Part shown: positions 8,113-16,979 of the stretch, in pieces
How positions within the stretch are numbered: the stretch's first letter is position 1
Layout of the letters: each line of letters starts with the position of its first letter
Source: UBA1858 sp965227695
GTDB lineage: Bacteria; Pseudomonadota; Gammaproteobacteria; UBA4575
Direction of reading: 5' to 3'
Assembly (NCBI GenBank): GCA_965227695.1
Contig: OZ245760.1
Span: 1,612,001-1,676,000, forward strand
DNA length: 64,000 nucleotides
The notes under the pieces: generated by a model
The model's database searches: none
The model's input: only the letters and a program-made list of their open reading frames with translations
Told to the model about the DNA's origin: nothing
Translations under genes and position numbers: made by a program

Positions 8113-8733
8113 ATGTCTCAACTATTACATATTCAGGCATCCCCAAGAGCCCAACGGTCACGATCCATACCCATTGCCGAGGCATTCATCAATGCGTATT
8201 CAGACACGCATCCACAGGTTAAGGTGAAGACGCTTGATGTCTGGAATTTGGATTTGCCTGAATTTAATGGCGACATGCTGGATGCAAAATATGCGGTGAT
8301 GTCCGGCCAATCGCCCACGCAGGAACAAACTGCGCAGTGGCAAAAGGTACAGGCCATATTCAATGAATTTAACCAGGCTGACACACTGTTACTCAGTGTG
8401 CCGATGTGGAATTTCGGCATTCCATATCGATTGAAACATTATATCGATGTAATCACTCAACCGGGGTTAGCCTGGCAGTACACACCGGAAGACGGTTATC
8501 AGGGGTTAGTGTGCAATAAATCGGCCGTGGTTGTTTATGCAAGTGGCGACTCCTATGCTGACGGCACAGGGTTTGAAGCGCTTGATTTGCAAAAACCTTA
8601 TATTGAGCTTTGGCTGAATTTTATCGGGGTGTCGAAGATACACACGGTTAAAGTCGAGTCTACATTGTTTGCCGATCAGGACAGTGATCAATCAGTGATT
8701 GAACAGGCGACTAAGCTTGGTCAAGAATACTAA
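8113..8733 (+). CDS. azoR: FMN-dependent NADH-azoreductase
   Basis: A 206-residue flavodoxin-fold quinone/azo reductase of AzoR length. N-terminal FMN phosphate loop QASPRAQRSRSIPIAEAF at about residues 8-25; the isoalloxazine-contacting motif PMWNFGIPYRLKHYID at about 96-111. It reduces quinones or azo compounds with NADH in the cytoplasm. A Fur-like box lies upstream and the DUF2726 gene follows after 21 bases, so it is probably iron-regulated here; the physiological substrate is unknown. Confidence 0.85.
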   Translation: MSQLLHIQASPRAQRSRSIPIAEAFINAYSDTHPQVKVKTLDVWNLDLPEFNGDMLDAKYAVMSGQSPTQEQTAQWQKVQAIFNEFNQADTLLLSVPMWNFGIPYRLKHYIDVITQPGLAWQYTPEDGYQGLVCNKSAVVVYASGDSYADGTGFEALDLQKPYIELWLNFIGVSKIHTVKVESTLFADQDSDQSVIEQATKLGQEY

Positions 8734-8754
8734 TTATATAGGAGTGGTAGCGAA

Positions 8755-9174
8755 ATGATTCAACAAATTCCTGCGCTGAGTATCCAGGTCAATGATGTTC
8801 ACGTTATTCCCAGTTGGCTTAATCATGCGGAGAGAAACTTTATCAAAGTACTTCATGAGATAATTGAGAATCGGGCGTTTATATTCACAAAGGTCAATGT
8901 CAATGATGTGTTATTGAATATCAAGGAGATTGAGGACTGTTATCTGGATAGGTATGAATATAAAACGTTTGACTTTGTTTTGTGTAGTCTTACGGACTTG
9001 TCCGTCAAATGCGTAATAGATCTTGATGATCGTCCCTGTCGCCTGCAAGCCATCTCACCGGAACAGTCATACCGGGAATTGTGTGATGATTTTAATATCC
9101 CATTGGTGGAAATACCTGCCAGGTGTGGTTATGACCACAAGCTCTTGACTTGTCAAATTGGCAGATATGTTTAG
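8755..9174 (+). CDS. DUF2726-like protein
   Basis: A 139-residue soluble protein with a good AGGAG site before its ATG. The centre and C-terminus (FIFTKVNVNDVL, KTFDFVLCSLTDLSVKCVIDLDD, FNIPLVEIPA) resemble DUF2726 domains: strand-rich, with a FDFVLC core and a following IDLDD. These look distantly nuclease-like, but no catalytic residues can be assigned. It is probably co-transcribed with azoR. Confidence 0.6.
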   Translation: MIQQIPALSIQVNDVHVIPSWLNHAERNFIKVLHEIIENRAFIFTKVNVNDVLLNIKEIEDCYLDRYEYKTFDFVLCSLTDLSVKCVIDLDDRPCRLQAISPEQSYRELCDDFNIPLVEIPARCGYDHKLLTCQIGRYV

Positions 9175-9258
9175 TGGGTTATCGGTAGGTAATGATCGTA
9201 AAATTGCTCGTCAGATCCTGACTATAGTCACAAAATATAGCATTCAATCTTGTATATA

Positions 9259-9284
9259 TTGAGAATGAGAACGATTCGTATTAA
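9259..9284. promoter_or_regulatory. Fur-like box upstream of the HemP-like gene
   Basis: TTGAGAATGAGAACGATTCG and the following TATTAA form a Fur-type operator (GAGAATGAGAACGATT core). It lies 105 bases before the HemP-like start and downstream of the DUF2726 stop, so it marks a separate iron-responsive promoter. Confidence 0.7.
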
Positions 9285-9388
9285 CATGGTGATACGAGCA
9301 TGCGGGTTGCCATATACATATACAAATTGAATTAAGCGTCATCCGCCGACTAGATCGGCAGTTGATTGCATCGTTAAATAGGGGCGAT

Positions 9389-9562
9389 ATGGATCCTGTC
9401 AGCACGAAACTCATTGAATTATATACAGATCTTCTCAAACACGATGGCTTTGGTGAATTAAAAGTTGAAATTCGCATTCTCAAGCGTGGACAAAAAGAAG
9501 TCATTATTCATTGTGGAAAACAGTATCGGTATGTTGTCGATTTCCCCAAAAATTTGGCTTAA
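9389..9562 (+). CDS. Small HemP-like hemin uptake protein
   Basis: A 57-residue protein; the ATG at 9389 has AGGGG five bases upstream and is preferred over the earlier TTG at 9362. The C-terminal part (GQKEVIIHCGKQYRYVVDFP) resembles the HemP pattern RREVxIxHxGxxYRLRxT, while the first 30 residues are not HemP-like. HemP proteins are Fur-controlled and sit beside heme receptors, which fits the Fur box upstream and the heme receptor gene about 1 kb downstream. The family assignment is by eye. Confidence 0.5.
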   Translation: MDPVSTKLIELYTDLLKHDGFGELKVEIRILKRGQKEVIIHCGKQYRYVVDFPKNLA

Positions 9563-9576
9563 CTATCTTAAAAGCT

Positions 9577-9598
9577 ATTGATAGTCATTCTCACTCGC
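9577..9598. promoter_or_regulatory. Fur-like box upstream of the VPLPA-CTERM gene
   Basis: ATTGATAGTCATTCTCACTC is a fair Fur operator match, with a second half-match (TATTCTCATT) just after it. It lies about 150 bases before the VPLPA-CTERM gene, which leads into the heme receptor gene. Confidence 0.55.
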
Positions 9599-9751
9599 GT
9601 TATATTCTCATTTGTGAAGGCTGGGGCAGGCATGAACAATTCATGCATCGAGCAGTGTGGAACTGGTCCGTTTAGCCTGACTTCTTAAAATCTTGTTTGA
9701 CGGTCGTCTCTGTGAAGGAGAGAGAGTCAATCGAAAAACAGGAGCATCTTC

Positions 9752-10432
9752 ATGCTTAAACAGCTTAAATCAACACTCTTGATCAGCTCTCTTCTCGCCA
9801 TGTTGTTGGCATCGGCGCACGCGGCCTTTGATAGCCCAAGTAGCAATTCCAATGGCTGGGGTCCCTGGACACGTGGCGATGCCGGAACCATGTATGCGGA
9901 ATGGGACTTCTTTGAAAATCCTTTTGCTCCCGACAGCACGCCTGATGTGGGTTCATTCAATACGACTTCATCCATTGTATCTGTAACAGCAGGGACGCCG
10001 ATTCCGGTTGGGAGTGGTAATCTCTACAGTCCAACTTCGGTATTGGGCTTTTCGCTATTAATGGAAGGGCAAGAGCCTGCGGGTCCTACCCAGGTGGCAT
10101 TGCAACTTGCATCTGCCGGGACTGAGTTTGATTATTCAAATATCACGCTCAATGGCATGGCGCCTACACAGGCAAGGGTTGAATTGTCACGCGTTGCGAT
10201 ACCGGGTCTGGGTGATAATGTCGAATCCCTCTTGCTTTGGGACTTGATGACCAATGCGGGTTCCTACCTATTCGAATTCACGGCTGCTGGATCCAGTCTT
10301 AGTTTATCCAATATTGCCGCAGACATTGGCGCACCTGTGCCACTGCCAGCCGCAGGGTGGTTATTGCTAAGCGGGCTTGTGAGTATCGGTGTGCTGGGCA
10401 GGAAAAAATCACAGCAAGCAATCGCAGGCTGA
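9752..10432 (+). CDS. VPLPA-CTERM sorting-domain protein
   Basis: A 226-residue exported protein. Signal peptide at residues 1-24 (ending ASAHA); a strand-rich, low-Lys, Gly/Ser/Thr-rich body; and a C-terminal tripartite sorting signal from about residue 196: VPLPAAGWLLLSGLV, a hydrophobic segment, then RKK. Such proteins are processed by exosortase and reach the cell surface or matrix; no exosortase gene is in this window. The AGGAG site is well placed. The gene lies between a Fur-like box and the heme receptor, so a role in heme or iron capture at the surface is a reasonable guess, not shown by any motif. Confidence 0.85.
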   Translation: MLKQLKSTLLISSLLAMLLASAHAAFDSPSSNSNGWGPWTRGDAGTMYAEWDFFENPFAPDSTPDVGSFNTTSSIVSVTAGTPIPVGSGNLYSPTSVLGFSLLMEGQEPAGPTQVALQLASAGTEFDYSNITLNGMAPTQARVELSRVAIPGLGDNVESLLLWDLMTNAGSYLFEFTAAGSSLSLSNIAADIGAPVPLPAAGWLLLSGLVSIGVLGRKKSQQAIAG

Positions 10433-10453
10433 ATATTTAAACCATTATTGATT

Positions 10454-10493
10454 GGGGCTCTTGTTCTGTTCCCTGCGAGGGCCCTGTTTTTAC
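10454..10493 (+). terminator. Weak hairpin with T-run after the VPLPA-CTERM gene
   Basis: GGGGCTC can pair with GAGGGCCC (two-base bulge) ahead of TGTTTTT. It could partly terminate transcription between the VPLPA-CTERM gene and the receptor gene, giving different levels of the two. Confidence 0.45.
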
Positions 10494-10511
10494 CGTTGAT
10501 AATATTAATCC

Positions 10512-12749
10512 ATGTTGGCGTCTGTCATACTTATTGCAATCAATCTTGTTTTGCTGATTACAAGCGTGAATGCTTTAGCGCAGGAAGAGACTGCGGGTGA
10601 ATCAGTGATATTGATGGATGAGATTTCGATTGAAGCCACGCTCGATCCGCCTGTGATTATTGACCCGACCAAAACTTCAACTTCTTTCAATTTACAGGAA
10701 ATTGAGTCGCGTCAGGCCAGTAACATTTTTGAAATTATCGATGACATCCCCGGCGTTTCACTCAGTGGCGGTCCGCGCAGCAATGGAATCGACATTAATA
10801 TCCGTGGCTTTGGTAATAATGAAGATGTCATTATTAAAGTCGACGGGGCGATTAAGAACTTTGAAAAATATCGTTTCGGGGGCACTTTTATTGAGCCGGA
10901 ATTATTAAAAAGAGTCGAAGTCACACGCGGTGCCGCGACGATTACCTCTGGCAGTGGTGCGTTAGGTGGGGTAGTTGAGATGGAAACAAAAGATGCGTCA
11001 GACTTCCTGAAACCCGGTCAGCAGTTTGGCGTGAATACGAAAGCGGGGCACCGCTTTAATAATGATGAAAGGCTAAACTCAATTACCCTGTTTGGCGCAC
11101 CAACCTCAAAGCTCGACCTGTTATTGAACATGACTGATCGTGAAGCCAACGATTTTAAATTGACTGGTACAGGGCTTGGATCAAGTTCAGACAACCTGGC
11201 TGCTTCCAGTACTGTGCCCAGCAGTGGTCTGGCTAAAATGGAATATTACCCTAACGACGACATCACTCTGGGGTTGTCATTTTCACGATATTTATCCAGT
11301 GGCATAGAACCTTTTGACACCCGTGTCAGTGGCTTGGCTAGTGGCTTTGGCACGGTTGATCGGGATTCGGATGATAAAACCTATACGGCAAAGTTTTTAT
11401 ATAATCCGATTAACGAGTTAATTGACTTTAAACTTAATCTGGGCTTTTCTGATATTGAAGTGTCAGAAGTCGACCAGGGTGACAGTTCATTTAATATTTT
11501 TACCAGTACGCTGGGAGATATTACAGAATTTGAATACGATATATGGTCATTTGAAGCCAGTAATATTGCACTGGCCGAATTCGGCAATACATTGCATACC
11601 ATCACATTGGGTATTGATGGCGAATACAGTGACCGCAAAACCAGTGAAATAGATGTTTCAGCAAGCCCGGAAAGTTTTGGTGTTTCGGCGCAACCAAGTG
11701 GTATCTATCAGCAGTATGGAATTTTTGTTACCAACCAGATAGAACTTGGCAACCTTACTTTAACGCCAGGAGTACGCTGGGATTATAATCATTCACGTAT
11801 TACATTTGACGGCCCCGGTTCGACCATTGAGCTGATGCGCAGCGTGGGTCAGGATACTTCAGAGTCTTTCGATATTGTCTTGCCGAGTTTTAGTGCCTCT
11901 TACCAAATAAACAACTCGCCCGTGACGCTGTTTTATAATTATTGGGAGCAGTATCGGCCACCCAAAATTGATGAATATTTTGCTGCCGGAGGGTTCAGTC
12001 GATGCGATGAGGGCTTTACCGAAGCGCCCGTTGCCACGACTAAAGTCTGCGGCAATTTGTTTGAACCGGAAAAATCCGTGAATCATGATGTTGGCTTTGT
12101 TGTACAGAAAAATAATCTCATTGGTAATGATGCCCTGTTTGCCAAGTTTACCTACTTTGATACCACGGTGCGTAATGTTCTTGAATTTTTGAATAATGAT
12201 CCTGATGCTCCGTCAGAACAGGTCACAGGTGAAAGCAGGGACGGTTTTGAAATAGAGCTAAATTATGCGCGCAAAAACTTCTCAGCGAATCTGGCCTATT
12301 CTGAAATTGATGGTGAAATCGAAGGGTTCTTTCTGGGCAATGACCAGATTCCCAGCAAAGTCGGGTCGATACTGGCTTCACAGGTGACTAAACAAACGCG
12401 CCCGATTTATAACATTCCGGGGGACACGCTCACACTGACAGCCAAATATGCCCTTCCAAAATATAATCTCGAGCTGGGGTGGCGCGGCCAGCATGTCGAT
12501 GAAACCCTGGGTCTCGTCTCACAATCAGGTGGATCAAATGGGCCGGTTGAAGAAAGGTTTGATAGTTATTTTATTCAGGATGTATGGCTAAACTGGCGGC
12601 CCTTTAAAGAAACGCGTCTGAAAAATTCGGTGTTACGGTTTGGTATTGATAATGTTGGCAATAAACGCTATCGCACCACAACCGAAGGCGGTGTCGGGAA
12701 TTTTGGTGTCGCCAGGAATGTCAAAGTTACCTTTTCGCTCGATTTTTAA
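10512..12749 (+). CDS. TonB-dependent heme/hemoglobin receptor
   Basis: A 745-residue outer-membrane receptor. Signal peptide to about residue 24 (VNALA), a TonB-box-like stretch near residue 36 (DEISIEATL), plug domain (about 55-170, with NIRGFGNNEDVIIKVDG and SGSGALGGVVEM), then a 22-strand barrel ending in LDF with the terminal aromatic. The heme-receptor region carries YRPPKIDEYF followed by NLFEPEKS, corresponding to the FRAP and NPNL boxes of hemoglobin/heme receptors. The next genes encode HugZ-like and HmuTUV proteins, and a TonB system lies nearby. No strong ribosome site is visible before this ATG. Confidence 0.9.
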   Translation: MLASVILIAINLVLLITSVNALAQEETAGESVILMDEISIEATLDPPVIIDPTKTSTSFNLQEIESRQASNIFEIIDDIPGVSLSGGPRSNGIDINIRGFGNNEDVIIKVDGAIKNFEKYRFGGTFIEPELLKRVEVTRGAATITSGSGALGGVVEMETKDASDFLKPGQQFGVNTKAGHRFNNDERLNSITLFGAPTSKLDLLLNMTDREANDFKLTGTGLGSSSDNLAASSTVPSSGLAKMEYYPNDDITLGLSFSRYLSSGIEPFDTRVSGLASGFGTVDRDSDDKTYTAKFLYNPINELIDFKLNLGFSDIEVSEVDQGDSSFNIFTSTLGDITEFEYDIWSFEASNIALAEFGNTLHTITLGIDGEYSDRKTSEIDVSASPESFGVSAQPSGIYQQYGIFVTNQIELGNLTLTPGVRWDYNHSRITFDGPGSTIELMRSVGQDTSESFDIVLPSFSASYQINNSPVTLFYNYWEQYRPPKIDEYFAAGGFSRCDEGFTEAPVATTKVCGNLFEPEKSVNHDVGFVVQKNNLIGNDALFAKFTYFDTTVRNVLEFLNNDPDAPSEQVTGESRDGFEIELNYARKNFSANLAYSEIDGEIEGFFLGNDQIPSKVGSILASQVTKQTRPIYNIPGDTLTLTAKYALPKYNLELGWRGQHVDETLGLVSQSGGSNGPVEERFDSYFIQDVWLNWRPFKETRLKNSVLRFGIDNVGNKRYRTTTEGGVGNFGVARNVKVTFSLDF

Positions 12750-13077
12750 TGTTTTATGACATGCTCAATACGGCTATCTCGAATTTGTCTGATAAACCAT
12801 AATAGATATAGAAATGATAACCATCTGTAAATATGATATTTTGCAACACTGTTTTTACTGTAATTTGAAAGCAGTATTATCCTGTTCAAGACACGGTGGG
12901 CGTGTTTGGTCGCGATATCTGACTGAATTACTAACACAAGGCTCACTTTTGATGTGTCGTCATCTGTTAATCACTCTGTTAACCCGCATTGCCCACCAGC
13001 GTGCCATTCTGGCTACCTATTCGTGTCCGCGAGACTAACAGCGACATTCTAATAATTACTTTGAAAAAGGAGAGATT
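12750..13077 (+). other. Leader region before the heme transport operon
   Basis: 328 bases between the receptor and hugZ. A weak Fur-like match, TAGAAATGATAACCATCT, lies at about 12808-12825. A possible 74-codon frame at 12814-13038 has an unconvincing composition and I do not call it. The hugZ ribosome site (AAAAAGGAGAG) ends the stretch. Confidence 0.4.
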
Positions 13078-13599
13078 ATGAGTGCGGTACCAATTGATAT
13101 AATCGAAGTCGGGGAAGAAGCCAAATCATTCCTGCAATCATTCAAAACGCTTGAGTTGGCCACTGCTGATTCTAATGGCATCTCGAATGCCAGTTATGCC
13201 CCTTTTGTGCTCGATGACAAGAACAATTTTCTGGTTTATGTCAGCGAATTGTCTGCGCATACGGCCAATCTGCAATCCAATAAGCAATGTAGCGTATTAT
13301 TAATTGAGCCTGAAGCAGAAGCGGCACACTTATTCGCGCGTAAAAGAATGACCTTCGCATGCAAGGTGGAAAGTATGCAAAGGGATTCTGATGAATTTGA
13401 AGCGGTCATGGAATTAATGTTGCAGCGTTTTGGTGACTTTATAAATTTCATGAAAAAAATGAAAGACTTCCATGCATTCAGATTGTGTCCAGAGCATGCA
13501 ACTTACGTCAGAGGTTTTGCCCAGGCCTATGAGTTTGAAGATGCTGATCTGGATAAAATCAGACACATCAATGACAAGGGACATAAAAACAGTGATTAG
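13078..13599 (+). CDS. hugZ: HugZ/HutZ-like heme utilization protein (PNPOx fold)
   Basis: A 173-residue split-barrel protein of the HugZ/HutZ heme-degrading type, cytoplasmic. N-terminal FMN-binding-like barrel (about 10-130: TLELATADSNGISNASYAPF, FARKRMTFACKV) and the C-terminal heme-family motif ATYVRGFAQAYEF at about 142-154. It starts the hmu operon and overlaps hmuT by 29 bases. Helicobacter HugZ carries a DUF2470-type domain together with this barrel; here a separate gene at 16335 encodes a DUF2470 domain. Confidence 0.8.
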   Translation: MSAVPIDIIEVGEEAKSFLQSFKTLELATADSNGISNASYAPFVLDDKNNFLVYVSELSAHTANLQSNKQCSVLLIEPEAEAAHLFARKRMTFACKVESMQRDSDEFEAVMELMLQRFGDFINFMKKMKDFHAFRLCPEHATYVRGFAQAYEFEDADLDKIRHINDKGHKNSD

Positions 13600-14434
13600 G
13601 TATGTTGCTCAATTTTGCATGCTGGCGCTACTCACTGGTTCATCTGTTAGTGCGCTGTCCGCAGAAAGGATAATATCGATTGGGGGTTCAGTCACTGAAG
13701 TATTACATGAATTGAACATTGCAGATAAAATTGTTGCCGTTGATACTACAAGCCAATACCCGGCATCTATCCAATCTTTACCAGATATTGGCTATATGCG
13801 CGCACTTTCGGCCGAACCATTGATTGCACTGAACCCTGACTTGATTCTCTACAAACAAGGTGCAGGACCACCCGAAGTTCTGGCAATGCTGCGTCAAGCC
13901 AAAATGAATATGGTTGAAGTCAATAGCACGCCAACCATACCCGGCGTATTCAAAAAGATAAGAGAGATAGCGACAGCGGTTAACAAGGATAAAGCTGGTG
14001 AACAATTAATTCAAAAAATTACTGATCAGCAGCATGAATTGAATGAATATATAAAGGATATACATCATCAACCCAATGTGATGTTTATATTAAGCTTTGA
14101 GCAGGGTGCGGCTCTGGTTGCAGGCAAAGATACGGCAGCCAACGGCATCATTGAGCTGGCGGGTGGGCGTAATGTCGCAGATAATTTTTATTCTTATAAA
14201 CCTGTCAGTGCTGAATCAATGCTTAAGCTGTCACCCGATTATATTCTTACCACACAACGTGCCGTCAATGCACTGGGCTCCCTGGAAAAAATAAAAAAAT
14301 TACCAGGTTTGAATCTAACCACGGCCATCAAGGAAGATCAGATTATCGTTATGGATGAATTATTGCTGCTGGGCTTTGGCCCTCGAATTGCGACAGCCTC
14401 ATTAATGTTGGCTGAACAGATTCACACCGACTAA
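13571..14434 (+). CDS. hmuT: Periplasmic heme-binding protein HmuT
   Basis: From the ATG at 13571, inside the end of hugZ, the protein has 287 residues with a signal peptide ending near VSALSA. It is a class III substrate-binding protein (cobalamin/iron fold): IISIGGSVTEVLHELNIADK, LIALNPDLILYKQGAGPPEV, and a backbone helix between two lobes. It carries heme from the receptor to HmuUV. A longer reading from 13472 has no signal peptide at its start and is less likely. Confidence 0.9.
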   Translation: MTRDIKTVIRYVAQFCMLALLTGSSVSALSAERIISIGGSVTEVLHELNIADKIVAVDTTSQYPASIQSLPDIGYMRALSAEPLIALNPDLILYKQGAGPPEVLAMLRQAKMNMVEVNSTPTIPGVFKKIREIATAVNKDKAGEQLIQKITDQQHELNEYIKDIHHQPNVMFILSFEQGAALVAGKDTAANGIIELAGGRNVADNFYSYKPVSAESMLKLSPDYILTTQRAVNALGSLEKIKKLPGLNLTTAIKEDQIIVMDELLLLGFGPRIATASLMLAEQIHTD

Positions 14435-14458
14435 ACGATTTGATGCCGGGCAATCGCA

Positions 14459-15535
14459 ATGTTGCAAAATTCGATTTCAACCTTTTCAGATAAGCTGCAT
14501 GTTCAGCGCATTTCAGTTGTCTCGTTGCTCGTGTTACTGTTTTTTATCAGCGTGATATTTGGACTTGCAATAGGTGCATTATCAATACCTGCAAAGAACA
14601 CACTCTACATACTGCTCGATTATTTAAATCCATTTTTCAGTCACAGCCATGATTCGGTACAGCAGACTGTGATCAGTGATCTGCGTGGACCGCGTGTCCT
14701 GCTTGGAGCATTGACCGGGGCATCTTTGGCAATTGCCGGTGCCTGTTTCCAGTCCTTATTTCGTAATCCACTGGCTGATCCTGCGGTTATAGGTGTGTCG
14801 GCCGGTGCTGCAACCGCAGCCGTGTTTTATATTGTCGTCGGGCAGGGCGTGTTTATTGCCATGCTTGGTTATGCACCTCTTCTGGGTTTGCCGATTGCTG
14901 CCATTGCCGGTGCAATGATCGCAGTACTAATACTATATACCTTTGTTAATCGTCGCGAAGGGATCGATGTTGCAACATTGCTATTGGCAGGTATTGCTTT
15001 AAACGCATTTTGTTCAGCAATTACCGGTATTCTTGTATTTCTCAGTGATGATCAACAATTGCGAGAGTTGACGTTTTGGACATTGGGGTCATTAACAAGA
15101 GCCCAGTGGGAGACTGTATTACCGATGTTGGTTGTCATGATGATAATTATGGTGATATTGATGTTAAAGGGTAATGCTTTAAATGCGTTTTCCCTGGGTG
15201 AAGCAGATGCGTTTCACCTTGGTTATGATGTAAATAAAATAAAAAAAGGGTTGATATTTTTTGGTGCTGCGGCGGTTGGATGCGCCGTCGCGCTGACCGG
15301 GATTATAGGTTTCATCGGGCTGGTTGTTCCACACATTGTCAGGTTGCTGATTGGTGCGGATAATCGCTATGTTCTGGTAGCTTCTGCAATACTGGGGGCA
15401 GGATTGCTCATCACGGCGGATATCTTTGCACGAGTGATTGTTCAACCTGCGGAAATGCCGATAGGCATTATTACCAGTTTGATTGGTGCGCCATTCTTTA
15501 TGTATTTATTAACACGCCGCAGACTATTGGGTTGA
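14459..15535 (+). CDS. hmuU: Heme ABC transporter permease HmuU (FecCD family)
   Basis: A 358-residue FecCD/BtuC-type permease with about ten membrane segments. The family signatures LRGPRVLLGALTGASLAIAG and FRNPLADPAVIGVSAGAA are at about residues 76-125, and GFIGLVVPHIVRL, which contacts the ATPase, is near 285. It forms the inner-membrane channel for heme with HmuV, whose start is four bases after this stop. Confidence 0.93.
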   Translation: MLQNSISTFSDKLHVQRISVVSLLVLLFFISVIFGLAIGALSIPAKNTLYILLDYLNPFFSHSHDSVQQTVISDLRGPRVLLGALTGASLAIAGACFQSLFRNPLADPAVIGVSAGAATAAVFYIVVGQGVFIAMLGYAPLLGLPIAAIAGAMIAVLILYTFVNRREGIDVATLLLAGIALNAFCSAITGILVFLSDDQQLRELTFWTLGSLTRAQWETVLPMLVVMMIIMVILMLKGNALNAFSLGEADAFHLGYDVNKIKKGLIFFGAAAVGCAVALTGIIGFIGLVVPHIVRLLIGADNRYVLVASAILGAGLLITADIFARVIVQPAEMPIGIITSLIGAPFFMYLLTRRRLLG

Positions 15536-15539
15536 ATCT

Positions 15540-16325
15540 ATGATTGCAGTCGATCGTGTCAGTTATCAGGTAAATCGTCTGGCTTTGCTTAATAATGTTA
15601 CGCTGGCAATTCCGGAAAATAATATTACGGTGATTATGGGACCAAATGGTGCCGGTAAATCAACACTGGTCAAAACATTAAGCGGTGAACTGGAAGATAT
15701 TCAGGGTACGATCAAATTGGCGGATAAATATCTGGGCGAGTGGAGTGCACGCGAATTGGCCTGTCGGCGTGCAGTGGTGACACAGTTCAATCATATTGCT
15801 TTCCCGTTCACTGTGATGGAAATAATTAAAATGGGCCTTCTTCCACAGGCGCCAGGCAAGCATGAGCTTGAGGATTATTATCAGTCGATAGAAGATGTCA
15901 TGCTGGAACTCGATATACTAGGTCTAAAGGACAGAATGTATAGTACATTGTCCGGTGGTGAACAACAGCGAGTATCAATAGCGCGTGCACTTGTGCAGTT
16001 GTTGAGTATATCGAGTCAATCCTTAATGAGTTATTTGTTGCTGGATGAGCCAACCGCCAGTCTTGATCTGAACCATCAACATCAACTGCTTAAAATTTTA
16101 AAAAATAAAGTAAAAGAGAATTATTGTGTATTGATGATTCTTCACGATATCAACCTGGCTTTACAGTATGCCGATAATATTGTGCTGATGAAAGATGGGA
16201 CTATATTTGATAATGGGCCGGCTGATGAAGTGCTGACAGAGCTAAACATCCATCAGGTATTCTCAATTCAGGGAAAGATATTCAAACTTGATGATCAAAG
16301 TCACCGTTTTCATGTTTACAGTTAA
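15540..16325 (+). CDS. hmuV: Heme ABC transporter ATP-binding protein HmuV
   Basis: A 261-residue ATPase of the FecE/HmuV type. Walker A GPNGAGKSTL near residue 33, signature LSGGEQQRVSIARAL near 138, Walker B LLLDEPTASLDL near 165, and H-loop LHDINLALQYAD near 200. The gene order hmuT-hmuU-hmuV and the tight spacing show one transport operon. Confidence 0.93.
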   Translation: MIAVDRVSYQVNRLALLNNVTLAIPENNITVIMGPNGAGKSTLVKTLSGELEDIQGTIKLADKYLGEWSARELACRRAVVTQFNHIAFPFTVMEIIKMGLLPQAPGKHELEDYYQSIEDVMLELDILGLKDRMYSTLSGGEQQRVSIARALVQLLSISSQSLMSYLLLDEPTASLDLNHQHQLLKILKNKVKENYCVLMILHDINLALQYADNIVLMKDGTIFDNGPADEVLTELNIHQVFSIQGKIFKLDDQSHRFHVYS

Positions 16326-16334
16326 ATAAATACT

Positions 16335-16952
16335 ATGAGTAATATAAATGACCAAATCAGAGCATGTGTTTTTTCATCTTTTCGGGCAGGGATAATAGGA
16401 CAGTCACCGATTGACCGGGTTCACATGTTTGTTGATCGACAGGGCGCTTTTGTCCTGGGCCTGGTTCATGGGCAGGAGATAAAAGATTTGCAAATACAAT
16501 CGGATGATATCACGCTGCATGTGCATGGAGAACTCAAGCCGGATGTCCCATCCCATGTTCAGGAAAGACTTTTTTCAGAATATTTCCCGAATTGTGATTA
16601 TCAAAAACTCGGCATATTCATGCCGGTGTCATTTCGTACTGTTTCATCGGGCGAGTCTGTTATATCAAGTGAGGATATTCATTTACATAATAATTTTGCC
16701 GACGATGTTGTTTCACGCATGGTCGAGCACATGAATGAGGACCACGTAGATGCCCTTAATGACTATTGCGGGTTGTTCAATATTAGTCGTGAAAATGATT
16801 CCGCAAAAATGTTAACAGTTGATCAGTATGGCTTTGATATCATTGTTAATGAACGGCCTCACCGAATAATGTTTGAAGCACACTGCCACTCGCCACAATG
16901 TGTCCGTGAACAGTTAGTAGAACTCGCGAAAAAGGCTCGTCAGCCGCATTGA
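16335..16952 (+). CDS. DUF2470-domain protein, heme-handling candidate
   Basis: A 205-residue protein nine bases after hmuV. The C-terminal 80 residues are a DUF2470/HugZ-type domain: VSRMVEHMNEDHVDALNDYC at about 132-151, MLTVDQYGFDI, and a terminal REQLVELAKKA helix. The N-terminal 110 residues (VHMFVDRQGAFVLGL, LGIFMPVSFRTVSS) are not a PNPOx barrel I recognise. DUF2470 domains accompany heme-degrading barrels, so this and the HugZ-like protein may act together. Confidence 0.75.
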   Translation: MSNINDQIRACVFSSFRAGIIGQSPIDRVHMFVDRQGAFVLGLVHGQEIKDLQIQSDDITLHVHGELKPDVPSHVQERLFSEYFPNCDYQKLGIFMPVSFRTVSSGESVISSEDIHLHNNFADDVVSRMVEHMNEDHVDALNDYCGLFNISRENDSAKMLTVDQYGFDIIVNERPHRIMFEAHCHSPQCVREQLVELAKKARQPH

Positions 16953-16979
16953 GACAGACATTACCTGATAATTTTCAGC

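Noticed and set aside
12814..13038. 74-codon frame between the receptor and hugZ
   Set aside because: Cys/His/Arg-rich chance composition, no ribosome site, overlaps the likely control region.
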